The notes under the pieces: generated by a model
Seen by the model: the letters and a program-made list of their open reading frames with translations, nothing else
What the model was told of the DNA's origin: nothing
Databases searched by the model: none
DNA from: Solidesulfovibrio fructosivorans JJ]
GTDB lineage: Bacteria; Desulfobacterota; Desulfovibrionia; Desulfovibrionales; Desulfovibrionaceae
Reading direction: 5' to 3'
Assembly (NCBI RefSeq): GCF_000179555.1
Contig: NZ_AECZ01000018.1
Location: forward strand, 1-64,000
DNA length: 64,000 nt
Position numbers and translations under genes: made by a program
Part shown: in pieces, positions 18,254 through 27,097 of the stretch
How the letters are laid out: each line of letters opens with the position of its first letter
Numbering within the stretch: the first letter of the stretch is position 1

Positions 18254-18595
18254 ATGGATTTGATCGCCACCAAACACGGCCCGGTCACGCTGGTGTCCGG
18301 ACTGCCCAAAACTTTCGACTACACCGTGTGCCCGGATTTCCAGCGTTGTCTGGCCCCGCATATTGAGACGGCGCCCAGGACGCTGGTCATCGACCTTTCC
18401 GGCGTGGAGTTTCTGGACTCCAGCGCCATTGGCTCCCTTATCACGGTGCGCAACAGGCTGTTGCCCGAAGGCGGCAGCGTGGCGCTGTGCTCCATCGCCG
18501 ACGGCGTGGCCAAGGTGCTGCGCATTACCGACCTCGGCAAGGTGTTCGCCATTTTCGACGACGCCGACGCCGCGTTGGCCGCCCTGAACGCCTGA
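18254..18595 (+). CDS. STAS-domain anti-anti-sigma-factor-like protein
   Basis: A 113-residue single STAS domain. The signature VIDLSGVEFLDSSAIGSL contains the serine that partner kinases phosphorylate in SpoIIAA-type antagonists (DSSAIG, near residue 58). Such proteins free a sigma factor or regulate phosphatases by partner switching. GGAGG precedes the ATG. No anti-sigma kinase or phosphatase gene is adjacent, so its partner must be elsewhere. It is divergent from the diguanylate cyclase with a 191-bp shared upstream region. Confidence 0.87.
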   Translation: MDLIATKHGPVTLVSGLPKTFDYTVCPDFQRCLAPHIETAPRTLVIDLSGVEFLDSSAIGSLITVRNRLLPEGGSVALCSIADGVAKVLRITDLGKVFAIFDDADAALAALNA

Positions 18596-18704
18596 TCGCC
18601 GTTTTTCCCGTGAGGCCGATTCCCCGGGCGCGGCCGCGACGCTTTTCCGCCGTTTCGTCACGACGCCTGATGACAGGAGGCGGGACGCGGCGTATGATCC
18701 CGCA

Positions 18705-19877
18705 ATGACCGTTCCTGCCGACCAGCTCACCCTGCGCTTCGTCCACTCCATGGGAGAGGCCGAGCAGCTTGAATGGGACGCGTTGGCCGCGCCCCTGGAT
18801 ACGCCGTTTTTCGAGTGGGCCTGGCTCAAGCTCCTGGAGGATTCCGGCAGCGCCTCGCCGGCCAAGGGCTGGTATCCCAACCATCTGCTCGCCCATACCT
18901 CGGGCAAGCTGGTGGGAGCCGTTCCGCTCTACCTCAAATGGCACTCCGACGGGGAATTCGTTTTCGACCAGCTCTGGGGCGAAGCGGCCAGCCGGCTCGG
19001 CTTGCCCTATTATCCGCGTCTGGTCGGGGCCAGCCCGTTCACCCCGGCCACGGGGCTCAGGTTCCTCATGGACCCGCAGTGCAACCAGACGCGGTTGTCG
19101 CGGCGGCTTTTCGAGAGCATCGAGCAGTTTTGCCTGGGCAACGCCGTAAAGGGCGCGGCGTTTCTCTTCACCGAGCCGGATTTCGCCGCCGCGTCCGAGG
19201 ATTACGGCTTCACGGCCTGGCGGCACCAGGGCTATTTGTGGCGCAACCGTCAGTACGGCGGTTTCGACGACTTTCTGGCCACGCTCAACACCAACCGGCG
19301 CAAGGCGATCCGGCACGAGCGCCGGGCTCTGGCCGAGGCGGGCATCGAGGTGACGGTCGTCTCCGGCTCGGATATCCCGGACACGTTTTTCCCGATCATG
19401 CGCGAGCTCTACGACAAGACCAACGCCAAGTTCGGTCCCTGGGGCTGCCGCTACCTGACGCCGGAATTTTTCGAGGGACTGCCCGCCGCCTTCCGCCACC
19501 GTCTGGCCTTTGCCGCCGCCTTCAAGGCCGGCCGGCGCGATCCGGTGGCGCTGGCCCTGCTGGCGCACAAAAACGACCTGCTTTTCGGCCGCTACTGGGG
19601 CGCGTTCGAGGACATCCCCTTTCTCCATTTCGAGCTGTGCTACTACGCGCCCATCGCCTGGGGCATCGCCAACGGCATCACGCGCTACGACCCGGGCATG
19701 GGCGGCGCGCACAAGGCCCGGCGCGGCTTCGTCTCGGTCTCGAGCTACAGCAGCCACCGCTTCTTCGACCCGCGCATGGACATGATTTTCCGCACCCATA
19801 TCGACCGGGTCAACCAGCTGGAAAAACACTACATCGACGAGCTCAACGAACTGTTGCCCACCAAGCGCTCCGGCTAG
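18705..19877 (+). CDS. FemAB/GNAT-like acyltransferase (PF04339-type)
   Basis: A 390-residue cytosolic protein resembling the FemAB-like 'peptidogalycan biosynthesis/recognition' family with paired GNAT folds. Recognisable stretches are TPFFEWAWLKLLEDSG near the N-terminus, LNTNRRKAIRHERRA near the middle, and the C-terminal GITRYDPGMGGAHKARRGF. Related proteins transfer aminoacyl or acyl groups, but the substrate of this family is not established. It follows the STAS gene after 109 bp. The gene ends before a family A repeat at 20011. Confidence 0.8.
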   Translation: MTVPADQLTLRFVHSMGEAEQLEWDALAAPLDTPFFEWAWLKLLEDSGSASPAKGWYPNHLLAHTSGKLVGAVPLYLKWHSDGEFVFDQLWGEAASRLGLPYYPRLVGASPFTPATGLRFLMDPQCNQTRLSRRLFESIEQFCLGNAVKGAAFLFTEPDFAAASEDYGFTAWRHQGYLWRNRQYGGFDDFLATLNTNRRKAIRHERRALAEAGIEVTVVSGSDIPDTFFPIMRELYDKTNAKFGPWGCRYLTPEFFEGLPAAFRHRLAFAAAFKAGRRDPVALALLAHKNDLLFGRYWGAFEDIPFLHFELCYYAPIAWGIANGITRYDPGMGGAHKARRGFVSVSSYSSHRFFDPRMDMIFRTHIDRVNQLEKHYIDELNELLPTKRSG

Positions 19878-20010
19878 CGATAGCAGTGGTAAACAGGGGA
19901 AAAGCCTCCGGCGGCCAAAGGGCTCCCGCCCTTTGGAATCCCATGCGGAATGCGGCTTCTTCTCTTCATATCTCTCCCCAGCGTTACGCCCCGTCCCAAC
20001 CATCTCCCCT

Positions 20011-20076
20011 TATAAAAGTTTTTGAGGGTGGGGGTCCGGGGGAGGGAGTTTTTTTTCAAAAAAACCCCTCCCCCGG
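20011..20076 (+). repeat. Family A palindromic repeat, copy 2
   Basis: Flank TATAAAAGTTTTTGAGGG, then a hairpin with arms CCGGGGGAGGG... (from 20036) and ...CCCTCCCCCGG (to 20076) around T/A runs; one mismatch in the stem. It lies between the convergent FemAB-like and cyclic-nucleotide-binding genes and can act as a terminator for both. Confidence 0.85.
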
Positions 20077-20114
20077 AAGCTCTTCGCCCTTCCCCCCTTC
20101 TCCCCTGCCCCCTC

Positions 20115-20726
20115 TCAAAACCGCCTATCGAGCAGCTGGCGCAGGACGGCCTCGTCGTCGGTGGTGTCCAGACTCTCGAGTTCGCGCCGAAGGGCGGTGA
20201 TGACCTGGCGCTCGGCCGCGATGTGGGACCTGAGCTTCTCGCGTCGTTCCCGTATGGCGGTGAAAAGCTCGGCCTTGCGGGCATTGGCCGATCCCAGGCG
20301 CTGGGCCACGACCTCGGCCAGACGCCGGAAGATGCGGATGAGAAAATCCTCGCGCTCCGGGCTTTCCAGAAAATCCACGTAGCCCATGTCCACGACCAGG
20401 CAGTCGGTCGGGGCATCGGCCAGGACCGTGGCCGTGCGTCCCTTGCCGAGCACGAAGCTCATTTCCCCGATGACCGTGCCGGGTTCGGCCAGAACGGCGA
20501 CTTCCCGATTGTCGCGCAGCACGCGCGCGCGGCCTGAGAGAAGCAGGAAAAACGTCTTCTCGTAATTGCCCTGCTCCACCACGACCTCGCCCTGGCCAAA
20601 CTTACGCCGCCGCACCGCGCCGCTCGTCACAAGCCGGGCAAGGTCATCCTCCGAAAAATCGCTCCACAACGGCGATGACCGCATCAGGGCGATCAGCCGC
20701 GCCGTATCGGCGTCCTCACGCTGCAT
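20115..20726 (-). CDS. Cyclic-nucleotide-binding-domain protein
   Basis: A 203-residue protein with one cNMP-binding (CAP_ED) domain at about residues 15-130: FGQGEVVVEQGNYEKTFFLLLSGRARVL, then VIGEMSFVLGKGRTATVLA, which matches the GE...R(T/S)ATV phosphate-binding cassette. The C-terminal ~70 residues are helical and charged (RREKLRSHIAAERQ). I see no helix-turn-helix, so it may be a sensor or adaptor rather than a Crp-type regulator. The frame extends upstream for 73 codons, but the ATG at 20724-20726 has GAGAGGAA in front and begins just before the domain, so I use it. Confidence 0.82.
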   Translation of the reverse strand: MQREDADTARLIALMRSSPLWSDFSEDDLARLVTSGAVRRRKFGQGEVVVEQGNYEKTFFLLLSGRARVLRDNREVAVLAEPGTVIGEMSFVLGKGRTATVLADAPTDCLVVDMGYVDFLESPEREDFLIRIFRRLAEVVAQRLGSANARKAELFTAIRERREKLRSHIAAERQVITALRRELESLDTTDDEAVLRQLLDRRF

Positions 20727-20893
20727 CACGTTCCTCTCCGATGCCGGCCATGGCGCACGAATGCCTCCGCGTTGGTTCCGGCGGGCTTTCCGACGCTTCG
20801 CGGCCTGCCGGGCGAAGGATGATCGCATATCCGCCCTGGTCCTGAAAGTCCGCCCTGAGGAGGTGTTTTCACGACTCGCGCGGCCATCGCACA

Positions 20894-20928
20894 CAAGCAA
20901 GGGCGGCCCTGCGGACCGCCCTTGCTTG
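20894..20928 (-). terminator. Hairpin at the 3' end of the gamma-glutamyltransferase gene
   Basis: A perfect 13-bp stem, CAAGCAAGGGCGG (20894-20906) with CCGCCCTTGCTTG (20916-20928), 9-base loop, 14 bp past the stop codon of the leftward gene. There is no long T run after it on either strand. Confidence 0.65.
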
Positions 20929-20941
20929 CGTCCAGCCGAGG

Positions 20942-22648
20942 TCAATATCCCGCTGCCAATCCGTCGCCCCGAGGGTCGGTCGCGCCGTACAGCACGCCGG
21001 TTTTCCGGTCGATCAGGATCGCGCCGGCATGGCCCATGGTATCCGTGTAGGCATCCACGACCTTGACCGGATGGCCGCGCTGGCGCAGCTCTTCCGCGAC
21101 CGTCTCGCCCACCCGGCTTTCCAGCTTGAGATCGTTGGAAGACGCGCCCCAGGTGCGGCCATGAAGCCAGCGCGGGGCGTTTATGGCATCCTGGGGCATC
21201 ATGCCGAAATCCACGACCCGGGTCACGATGGCGGCCTGGGTTTGCGGCTGCCCTTCCCCGCCCATGGTGCCATAGACGAGGTAGGGCTTGCCGTCCTTGA
21301 GGAGCATGGCAGGGTTCAGCGTATGGAAGGTGCGCTTTCGCGGCTCGAGATGGTTGACGTGCTTGGGGTCCAGGGAGAAGAAACTGCCCCGGTTTTGCAG
21401 CAGCACCCCCGTATCGCCGGCCACGATGCCCGAACCGAAGTCGTGGTAGATGCTCTGGATCAGGGAAACGGCGTTGCCGTCCTTGTCGACCACGCCGAGC
21501 CAGACGGTGTCGCCCTTGGGATCGAGCGGCGTGACGTCCTTGGCCGCTTTTTTCAGGTCGATGCGCGCGGCCTGTTCCTTGCCGTGCTTAGCGGAAAGCA
21601 GGTAGTCCAGGGGAATGGGCGAGAAGTCCTGATCGGTCAGGTAGCGGTCGCGGTCGGCAAAGGCCTGCTTGGTCGCCTCCACGAGCAGATGGTAGTAGTC
21701 GGCCGAGCCTTCCCCGAGCTTTTGCACATCGAACTTGTTCATGATGTTGAGGATCTCAAGCGATGCCATGCCCTGGGTGTTCGGCGGGAAATTGCAGGCG
21801 ACGAGGTCCCTGTACGGCACATGGATCGGCTTGACCCAATCCGCCGTATGTCTGGCGAAATCCTCACGAGTCAACACGCCGCCGTTGGCGTGCAGATAGG
21901 CCACGATCCGGTCCGCGATGGGCCCTTTGTAAAAGGCGTCCGCCCCGTCCCTGGCAATGGTTTCCAGCGTCGCCGCCAGCTGGGGGAGCTTCATGACTTC
22001 GCCCGTGGCGTAGGCCTTGCCTCCGGCTTTCAGGTACATGCGGGCGAAATTGTCAAAACGCTGGAAGTCCCGGAATTCCTGGTCCTTGGGATCGACGTTG
22101 ATCGCCTCCCAGCGGGCCAGGCTGGGGCTCACGGGAAAGCCGTCCCGGGCGTAGCCGATGGCGGACTCGAGCAGGCGCGCCCAGGGCAGGTTGCCGCCCA
22201 TCGCGCCTTTCGCATAGCTGTAGGCGGCATCCCAACCGGAAACCACCCCGGGCACCGTGTTGGCGGCCAGGAATCCGCGCGCGGGAATCTTGGACAACCC
22301 CCTGGACGTATAAAAGGCGATGGTGGCTTTTTCCCCGGAGCGGCCGCTGGCGTTGAGCGCCCGCAATTCGCCTGTCTTGGCGTTGTAGACCAGCCAGAAG
22401 TTGTCGCCGCCGAGCGTGCACATCTGGGGATAGACCACGGCCAGGGTGGAGGCCACGGCTATCGCCGCATCGACCGCGTTGCCGCCGGCCCGCAGGATAT
22501 CCACGCCGGCCTGGGTCGCCAGATAATTGGGCGAAGTGACCATGCCCCGCATGGTCATGGGGTCGACCATCCGCGACGGCGTTTCGCTGTATTTGCCGGA
22601 TTGCGCCCAAAGCGCGCCAGGAGCCAGAACTAGCGCCATAGCAAGCAC
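20942..22648 (-). CDS. ggt: Gamma-glutamyltransferase (Ntn-hydrolase precursor)
   Basis: A 568-residue precursor. Family motifs are GMVTSPNYLATQAGVDIL and GGNAVDAAIA near the N-terminus, and GDTVWLGVVDKDGNAVSLIQS, where the threonine (about residue 381) is the expected self-processing nucleophile. The C-terminal small-subunit part has YGTMGGEGQPQ. The enzyme cleaves or transfers gamma-glutamyl groups from glutathione-like compounds, usually in the periplasm. A signal-peptide core (LAMALVLAPGALWAQ) is visible, but the only usable starts are GTG at 22646-22648 or ATG at 22637-22639, leaving no positively charged n-region: KRYPTG lies just upstream, behind an in-frame TAA at 22667-22669. Either a short atypical signal is used or the start has been damaged. 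Confidence 0.88.
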   Translation of the reverse strand: MLAMALVLAPGALWAQSGKYSETPSRMVDPMTMRGMVTSPNYLATQAGVDILRAGGNAVDAAIAVASTLAVVYPQMCTLGGDNFWLVYNAKTGELRALNASGRSGEKATIAFYTSRGLSKIPARGFLAANTVPGVVSGWDAAYSYAKGAMGGNLPWARLLESAIGYARDGFPVSPSLARWEAINVDPKDQEFRDFQRFDNFARMYLKAGGKAYATGEVMKLPQLAATLETIARDGADAFYKGPIADRIVAYLHANGGVLTREDFARHTADWVKPIHVPYRDLVACNFPPNTQGMASLEILNIMNKFDVQKLGEGSADYYHLLVEATKQAFADRDRYLTDQDFSPIPLDYLLSAKHGKEQAARIDLKKAAKDVTPLDPKGDTVWLGVVDKDGNAVSLIQSIYHDFGSGIVAGDTGVLLQNRGSFFSLDPKHVNHLEPRKRTFHTLNPAMLLKDGKPYLVYGTMGGEGQPQTQAAIVTRVVDFGMMPQDAINAPRWLHGRTWGASSNDLKLESRVGETVAEELRQRGHPVKVVDAYTDTMGHAGAILIDRKTGVLYGATDPRGDGLAAGY

Positions 22649-22818
22649 CCCTGTCGGGTACCGTTTTTATCGGGACCCGTTTTTCATTCGCGCCAACCGA
22701 ACCCGTCCATACGATCCCGTTGAAAAATGGGATATTCCCGACATAGTCAAGCAACATGCCCCGTATCGGAATACCTGGGCCTTCCCCGCAGCCTCGGCCC
22801 ACGGTCGCGCCGGAGCAT

Positions 22819-22850
22819 AAAAAAAGGGGAGGCCCCGTGTGGGGCCTCCC
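22819..22850 (-). terminator. Intrinsic terminator of the leftward qmo operon
   Basis: Perfect 10-bp stem GGGAGGCCCC (22827-22836) with GGGGCCTCCC (22841-22850), loop GTGT. On the minus strand the stem is followed by seven T (A run at 22819-22825), the standard rho-independent form. It lies 26 bp past the stop of the last gene. Confidence 0.92.
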
Positions 22851-22875
22851 TTTCCATACCGGCCGGGGCCGGATT

Positions 22876-23562
22876 CTACCACTTGTCGGTAGCGAAGGCG
22901 TCGGAGCCGAAACCGAAGTCGGAAGACGGCTCGCCGCCGACCTCCGGTTCGCCGGAACCGGAAGAGGCCTCGCCACCCGCGGCGGCGCCGCCGCCGGCCA
23001 CGGTGACCACACCGTGCTTTTTGACATCCTCGATCATTTTCAGCAGCTCGTCGACCTTGCCGATGTACTCGGTGACCTTGGCCTCGGAAGCCACGATGAC
23101 CTTCTCGCCCTCGTCCTTCATGGAGGCTTCGAGCTTGCCGGCCTTGTCTTCGGCGGCCTTGCAGCGGACTTCGACATCCTTCAGGATGGCGGTCTTCTCG
23201 GCCAGTTCCGCCTCGACCTTTTCGAGCTTGGCGGCCAGCTCTTCATTGGCCTTTTTCGTCTCGGTCAGCTTGGCGAAGATGGCGTTGACCTCGGCCACGA
23301 CATCCGGGGGCATGACGGAGACGGAGACGTTCTGGGCGCTGGAGGACAGCTCGCCGCTGCTCATACGCACCAGTTCGGGATGCTGTTCGTATATCCAGGC
23401 CTTGGCCAGGGCGGCGGCGAAGGGAGCGAGCTCCGCATCGATTTCCATGCCGGCCATGTAACCGACCATATCGGCCACGGCTTTCTTGTTGCCTTCCTTG
23501 TCGACGCCTTTGAGGTAAGACACGAACGCGTTCATCGGGAAGACCTTGCGCGCTTCAGCCAT
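22876..23562 (-). CDS. Conserved protein at the end of the qmo operon (DVU0851-like position)
   Basis: A 228-residue soluble protein. Residues about 1-75 are a compact helical region; about 85-180 form a long charged heptad-rich coiled coil (ANEELAAKLEKVEAELAEK); the tail is Gly/Ser/Glu-rich and acidic. There is no catalytic motif and no cysteine cluster. It starts 14 bp after qmoC with AAGGAGG in front. In D. vulgaris a hypothetical gene occupies the same place and is co-transcribed with qmoABC, as I recall; orthology here is by position and general character. A role as an assembly or bridging factor for the Qmo complex is inference. Confidence 0.75.
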   Translation of the reverse strand: MAEARKVFPMNAFVSYLKGVDKEGNKKAVADMVGYMAGMEIDAELAPFAAALAKAWIYEQHPELVRMSSGELSSSAQNVSVSVMPPDVVAEVNAIFAKLTETKKANEELAAKLEKVEAELAEKTAILKDVEVRCKAAEDKAGKLEASMKDEGEKVIVASEAKVTEYIGKVDELLKMIEDVKKHGVVTVAGGGAAAGGEASSGSGEPEVGGEPSSDFGFGSDAFATDKW

Positions 23563-23576
23563 GGTATCCTCCTTCA

Positions 23577-24776
23577 TTAGACCATGAAAATCTTTTCTTC
23601 TTCACGTTTGAGGGGAAGCCGCCCAGCCTGATGGGCGTAAACCAATGCCGTCGTTCTGTAGACCAAGTGCCCGAGCTTGGACCAGGGCAGGTAGGCAAAC
23701 AGCATGAAGACCGCGATGAGGTGCAGGTAATAGGTCGGGTAGGCCAGGGCGGCCACGCCGGCCAGACGGAACAGCTCCGAGCCGATGCCGGTCAGGGCCA
23801 CCGCCCAGATCACGCCGAGCAGATACCAGTCGTAGTACGACGAGGTGGCCTTGCCGGGATCGGTCGCCAGGCGGCGGCGGGTCAGCATGGTCAGGCCGTA
23901 AAGCAGCGCCAGGGCGCCGATGTTGGCCAGCAGCTTGACCGGGCTCCAAAGCGGCATGGGCGTATGCCCGATGGGCGCGATGAATTCCACGATCTTGCCG
24001 CCCCAGTGGGCCACGGCCACGATGCCGGTGACAATGGCCAGGGCCACGAAGCCGTAGAACAGCGACAAATGGCCCTTGTACCGCTCGGTGTTATCGTTAC
24101 CGCACTCGTTCCACTTCACGTGGGTGGCGATCTCGTCCAAAACGACGGCCTTGATCGATTCGATGATGGTCGGCTTTTTGGTCGGCGCCCCGATATGCAG
24201 GGTGGTGGGGATGGTTTTATCGAAACTCTTCCACAACTTGGTCACACCCTTATAAAAGGTGAAGACCACGAACAGGGCGACCAGACCGAAGATGGGGTCG
24301 ATCGTAAAATCGCCGGGGAAGAGTTTTCCGTAGACGATTTCACCCTTGGGCAGGCTCCAGCCGGTGCTCAGCAGCCAAATGAACAGGTACAGCACGGCCG
24401 GGATGGCGATGAGCTTCGGCAGATGTTTGGCCGAACTCATCCATTTGCCGATGGCTTTCGGCTCGACCAGATCCCTGTAGGTGAGGTTGCGGATGGCGGC
24501 GATCAGATCGCCCGGCCGGGCCCCGCGGGGGCACAGCTCGGAACAGGTCTGGCAGTTGTGGCACAGCCAGATGTCGATGTCGCCCTCGAAACGGTCCTTG
24601 AGACCCCATTGGGCCCAGACCATCTCCTTGCGGGGGAAGGGATTCTCGGGCGGGGCCAAGGGACAGGCCACGCTGCAGGTGGCGCACTGGTAGCACTTCT
24701 TGCAGGCATCGCCGCCAGCCGCCTGCAGGTCTTTGACGAACTGCAGATCGGGTTTGATACGCTCGGCGTATGACAT
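23577..24776 (-). CDS. qmoC: Quinone-interacting membrane oxidoreductase subunit C
   Basis: A 399-residue protein. Residues about 25-90 are an HdrC-like ferredoxin region with two [4Fe-4S] motifs, CKKCYQCATCSVACP and CHNCQTCSELCP. The rest is a cytochrome-b-like membrane domain with about six helices, which in this family binds heme b and exchanges electrons with the menaquinone pool. AGGAGG lies nine bases before the ATG. It is the membrane anchor of the QmoABC complex that delivers electrons towards APS reductase. Confidence 0.95.
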   Translation of the reverse strand: MSYAERIKPDLQFVKDLQAAGGDACKKCYQCATCSVACPLAPPENPFPRKEMVWAQWGLKDRFEGDIDIWLCHNCQTCSELCPRGARPGDLIAAIRNLTYRDLVEPKAIGKWMSSAKHLPKLIAIPAVLYLFIWLLSTGWSLPKGEIVYGKLFPGDFTIDPIFGLVALFVVFTFYKGVTKLWKSFDKTIPTTLHIGAPTKKPTIIESIKAVVLDEIATHVKWNECGNDNTERYKGHLSLFYGFVALAIVTGIVAVAHWGGKIVEFIAPIGHTPMPLWSPVKLLANIGALALLYGLTMLTRRRLATDPGKATSSYYDWYLLGVIWAVALTGIGSELFRLAGVAALAYPTYYLHLIAVFMLFAYLPWSKLGHLVYRTTALVYAHQAGRLPLKREEEKIFMV

Positions 24777-24788
24777 GGACCCTTCCTC

Positions 24789-27092
24789 CTAATAGCCTTT
24801 GAACGGGTTCGGACCGATCTTGAGGACCATATTCATGAACTGGTCGATCATCTCGGGGATCTTGTCGTATTCGTCAATGGCCACCTGATACTGCTCGACG
24901 CGCTCGGGTTCGACGCCAAGGCGCTTGAGGGACTCGGCGATGTTCTCCTTGCGGCGGTTGCAGATCTCGGACCCCTTGACGAAGTGACACTGGTAGTCGT
25001 CGCCGTATTTGCAGCCGAGCAGCATGACGCCGTCGACGCCCTTGCTCATGGCGTCGGCCACCCAGATGGCGTTGACCGAACCCAGGCAGCGCACCGGGAT
25101 GATGCGCACGTAGGGGCTCCATTTCTTGCCGCGAAGGGCCGCCATGTCGAGCGCCGGGTAGGCGTCGTTCTCGCAGGCCAGGATGAACACGCGCGGGCCG
25201 CCCTCTTCGATCTTGGGCGGAATCTCGCACTCGCGGATCATGGAGCCGATCATGTCGATGTTGTAGTTGTCGAAGGAGATGACGCGCTCGGGGCAGGCGC
25301 CCATGCAGGTGCCGCAGCGGCGGCAGCGCGTGGGGTTGGGCTTCGGCGTGCCTTTCTCGTCGTCGTCCAGGGCGCCGAACGGGCATTCCTCGGTGCAGCG
25401 CTTGCACTGGGTGCAGCGCACGAAGTTGAACACCGGGTAGGACAGGTCGCCCGAGCGGGGATGCACGGCCACGCCGTGGCCGGCGGACTCGATGCACTGG
25501 ATGGCCTTGAGCGCCGCGCCGGCCGCGTCTTCCCTGGCCTGGGCCATGGTCATGGGCTGGCGCACGCAACCGGCGGCGTAGATGCCGGTGCGCCGGGTCT
25601 CGTACGGGAAGCAGATGTAGTTGGAATCCGCGAACCCGTCGAAGAGCTCCAGGTCGGGGAAGGCCGGGCCCTGCCGGTAGACCAGGTTGATGGTCGGATC
25701 GAGGGCCGTGGCCGGCACCATGCCCGTGGGCAGGACGACCAGGTCGGCGGCCAGGGTGATCTCGCCGCCAAGGAGCGTGTCCTTGGCCGAAACGACGAGG
25801 TTCGCCCCTTCCTCGGTCACGCCGGTCACCGTGCCCTTGGTGAGCATGATGCCGGGGTTGTCCTGGGCGGCGCGGTAGTAGCGCTCGTTGATGCCGGGGA
25901 CCATCATGGAGTCGTAGACGATCATGGCCACGGCGTCGGGGAGCTTTTCCCGGACGTAGTTGGCCTGCTTGAGCGCCACGAGGCTCGTGAGCTCGGAGGC
26001 GTAGACGAGGTGCTTGGGCGTCTTGATCGGCTCGAAGACCGCGACGGCCTCTTCCTCCTCGCCCGCCTTCTTGTCGGCGGGCTTGGCCTCCTCGGCCGGG
26101 GCGTCCTCGACCGGAGCGGCGGCGGCCATGGCGTCGTCGAGCAGCTTTTTCACGTCCACGACGAAGGCCACCGAAGTCGGCGCCTTGCCGTCGGAAGGCC
26201 GCTTGATCTCGCCGGCCTTGACCATGGCCTCGAACTCGGCCGAGGTCACGACGTTTTTGAGCGTGCCGTAGCCGAAAGGAGCCAGGGCGTCGCCCGCCAT
26301 GGGCGACCAGCCCGCGGCCAGGACCACGGCGCCGACGGGAAGCGTTTCTTCCTTGCCGCCGGAGGCCAGGGTGGCCGTGTACATGGCCGGCGCGCCAGCG
26401 AGTTCCTTCAGCGTGGTGGAAAGGCGCACCGAAATCTTCGGGCTGCCGTTCACCTTGGCGATAAGCGTCTCGATGCCGGTGTCCGTGGCCTCGAGATACG
26501 GGTAGTTCATGGGGAAGGTCTTGTAGAGCCCGGCCGCCTTGCCGCCGAGCTTGCCTTCCTTTTCGACCACCACCACTTCCGCGCCGGCGGCGGCGGCGGA
26601 CAGGGCGGCGTTCAGGCCAGCGAAACCGCCGCCGAGGACCAGCACGGTCTTGGTGGTCTCGGGCAGTTCCGGATGGGGCCGGTTCATTTTCTGGAGCTTC
26701 ACCACGCCCATGCGCAGGTAGTCATGGACGATGGAGGCGAGCTCCTCGGGCACGGGCCCGCCGGCGACCGGAGCGGAGCCGTCGGGGTTCTTGTAGGACA
26801 GCACCACGAATTCGCGCAGGTTGACGCGCTCGACGAGGACCTTGTCCCCGAAGGCGAACACGTCCCAGTCCACGCGGGGCGAGGTGCCGCAAATAAGCAC
26901 CGCGTCGATCTCGCCGCCGTCGACGTCGGCCTTGATCATGGCCACGCCGCTCTCGCTCGACAGCCGCTTGTGGGATTTGACGATGGGGCAGGCCCCGCCG
27001 CATTTTTCCTTGACAAACGCGACCAACTCCTCGGCGTTAAGAAGCGGGGCGACGCTAGCTTCGTCGATATACACACCGATTTTTTCGGCCAT
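24789..27092 (-). CDS. qmoB: Quinone-interacting membrane oxidoreductase subunit B
   Basis: A 767-residue cytoplasmic flavo-iron-sulfur protein related to HdrA. An FAD-binding TVLVLGGGFAGLNAALSAAAAGA motif lies near residue 148. Two ferredoxin [4Fe-4S] motifs are CTQCKRCTEECP and CRRCGTCMGACP (about 560-600). The C-terminus resembles the MvhD/FrhD delta subunit (ILACENDAYPALD, IPVRCLGS, MLLGCKYGDDYQC), which is typical of QmoB. A low-complexity Ala/Glu/Lys stretch near 320-340 looks like a linker insert. The gap to qmoA is 5 bp and to qmoC 12 bp, so all three are translated from one message. Confidence 0.95.
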   Translation of the reverse strand: MAEKIGVYIDEASVAPLLNAEELVAFVKEKCGGACPIVKSHKRLSSESGVAMIKADVDGGEIDAVLICGTSPRVDWDVFAFGDKVLVERVNLREFVVLSYKNPDGSAPVAGGPVPEELASIVHDYLRMGVVKLQKMNRPHPELPETTKTVLVLGGGFAGLNAALSAAAAGAEVVVVEKEGKLGGKAAGLYKTFPMNYPYLEATDTGIETLIAKVNGSPKISVRLSTTLKELAGAPAMYTATLASGGKEETLPVGAVVLAAGWSPMAGDALAPFGYGTLKNVVTSAEFEAMVKAGEIKRPSDGKAPTSVAFVVDVKKLLDDAMAAAAPVEDAPAEEAKPADKKAGEEEEAVAVFEPIKTPKHLVYASELTSLVALKQANYVREKLPDAVAMIVYDSMMVPGINERYYRAAQDNPGIMLTKGTVTGVTEEGANLVVSAKDTLLGGEITLAADLVVLPTGMVPATALDPTINLVYRQGPAFPDLELFDGFADSNYICFPYETRRTGIYAAGCVRQPMTMAQAREDAAGAALKAIQCIESAGHGVAVHPRSGDLSYPVFNFVRCTQCKRCTEECPFGALDDDEKGTPKPNPTRCRRCGTCMGACPERVISFDNYNIDMIGSMIRECEIPPKIEEGGPRVFILACENDAYPALDMAALRGKKWSPYVRIIPVRCLGSVNAIWVADAMSKGVDGVMLLGCKYGDDYQCHFVKGSEICNRRKENIAESLKRLGVEPERVEQYQVAIDEYDKIPEMIDQFMNMVLKIGPNPFKGY

Positions 27093-27097
27093 CGCCG

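Noticed and set aside
16569-18263. 564-codon plus-strand frame opposite the diguanylate cyclase
   Set aside because: Antisense reading running through the repeat cluster; the minus strand carries the intact GGDEF motifs.
18525-20003. 492-codon minus-strand frame over the FemAB-like gene
   Set aside because: Glutamate/arginine/glycine-rich shadow; the plus strand has a FemAB-like pattern and sensible start.
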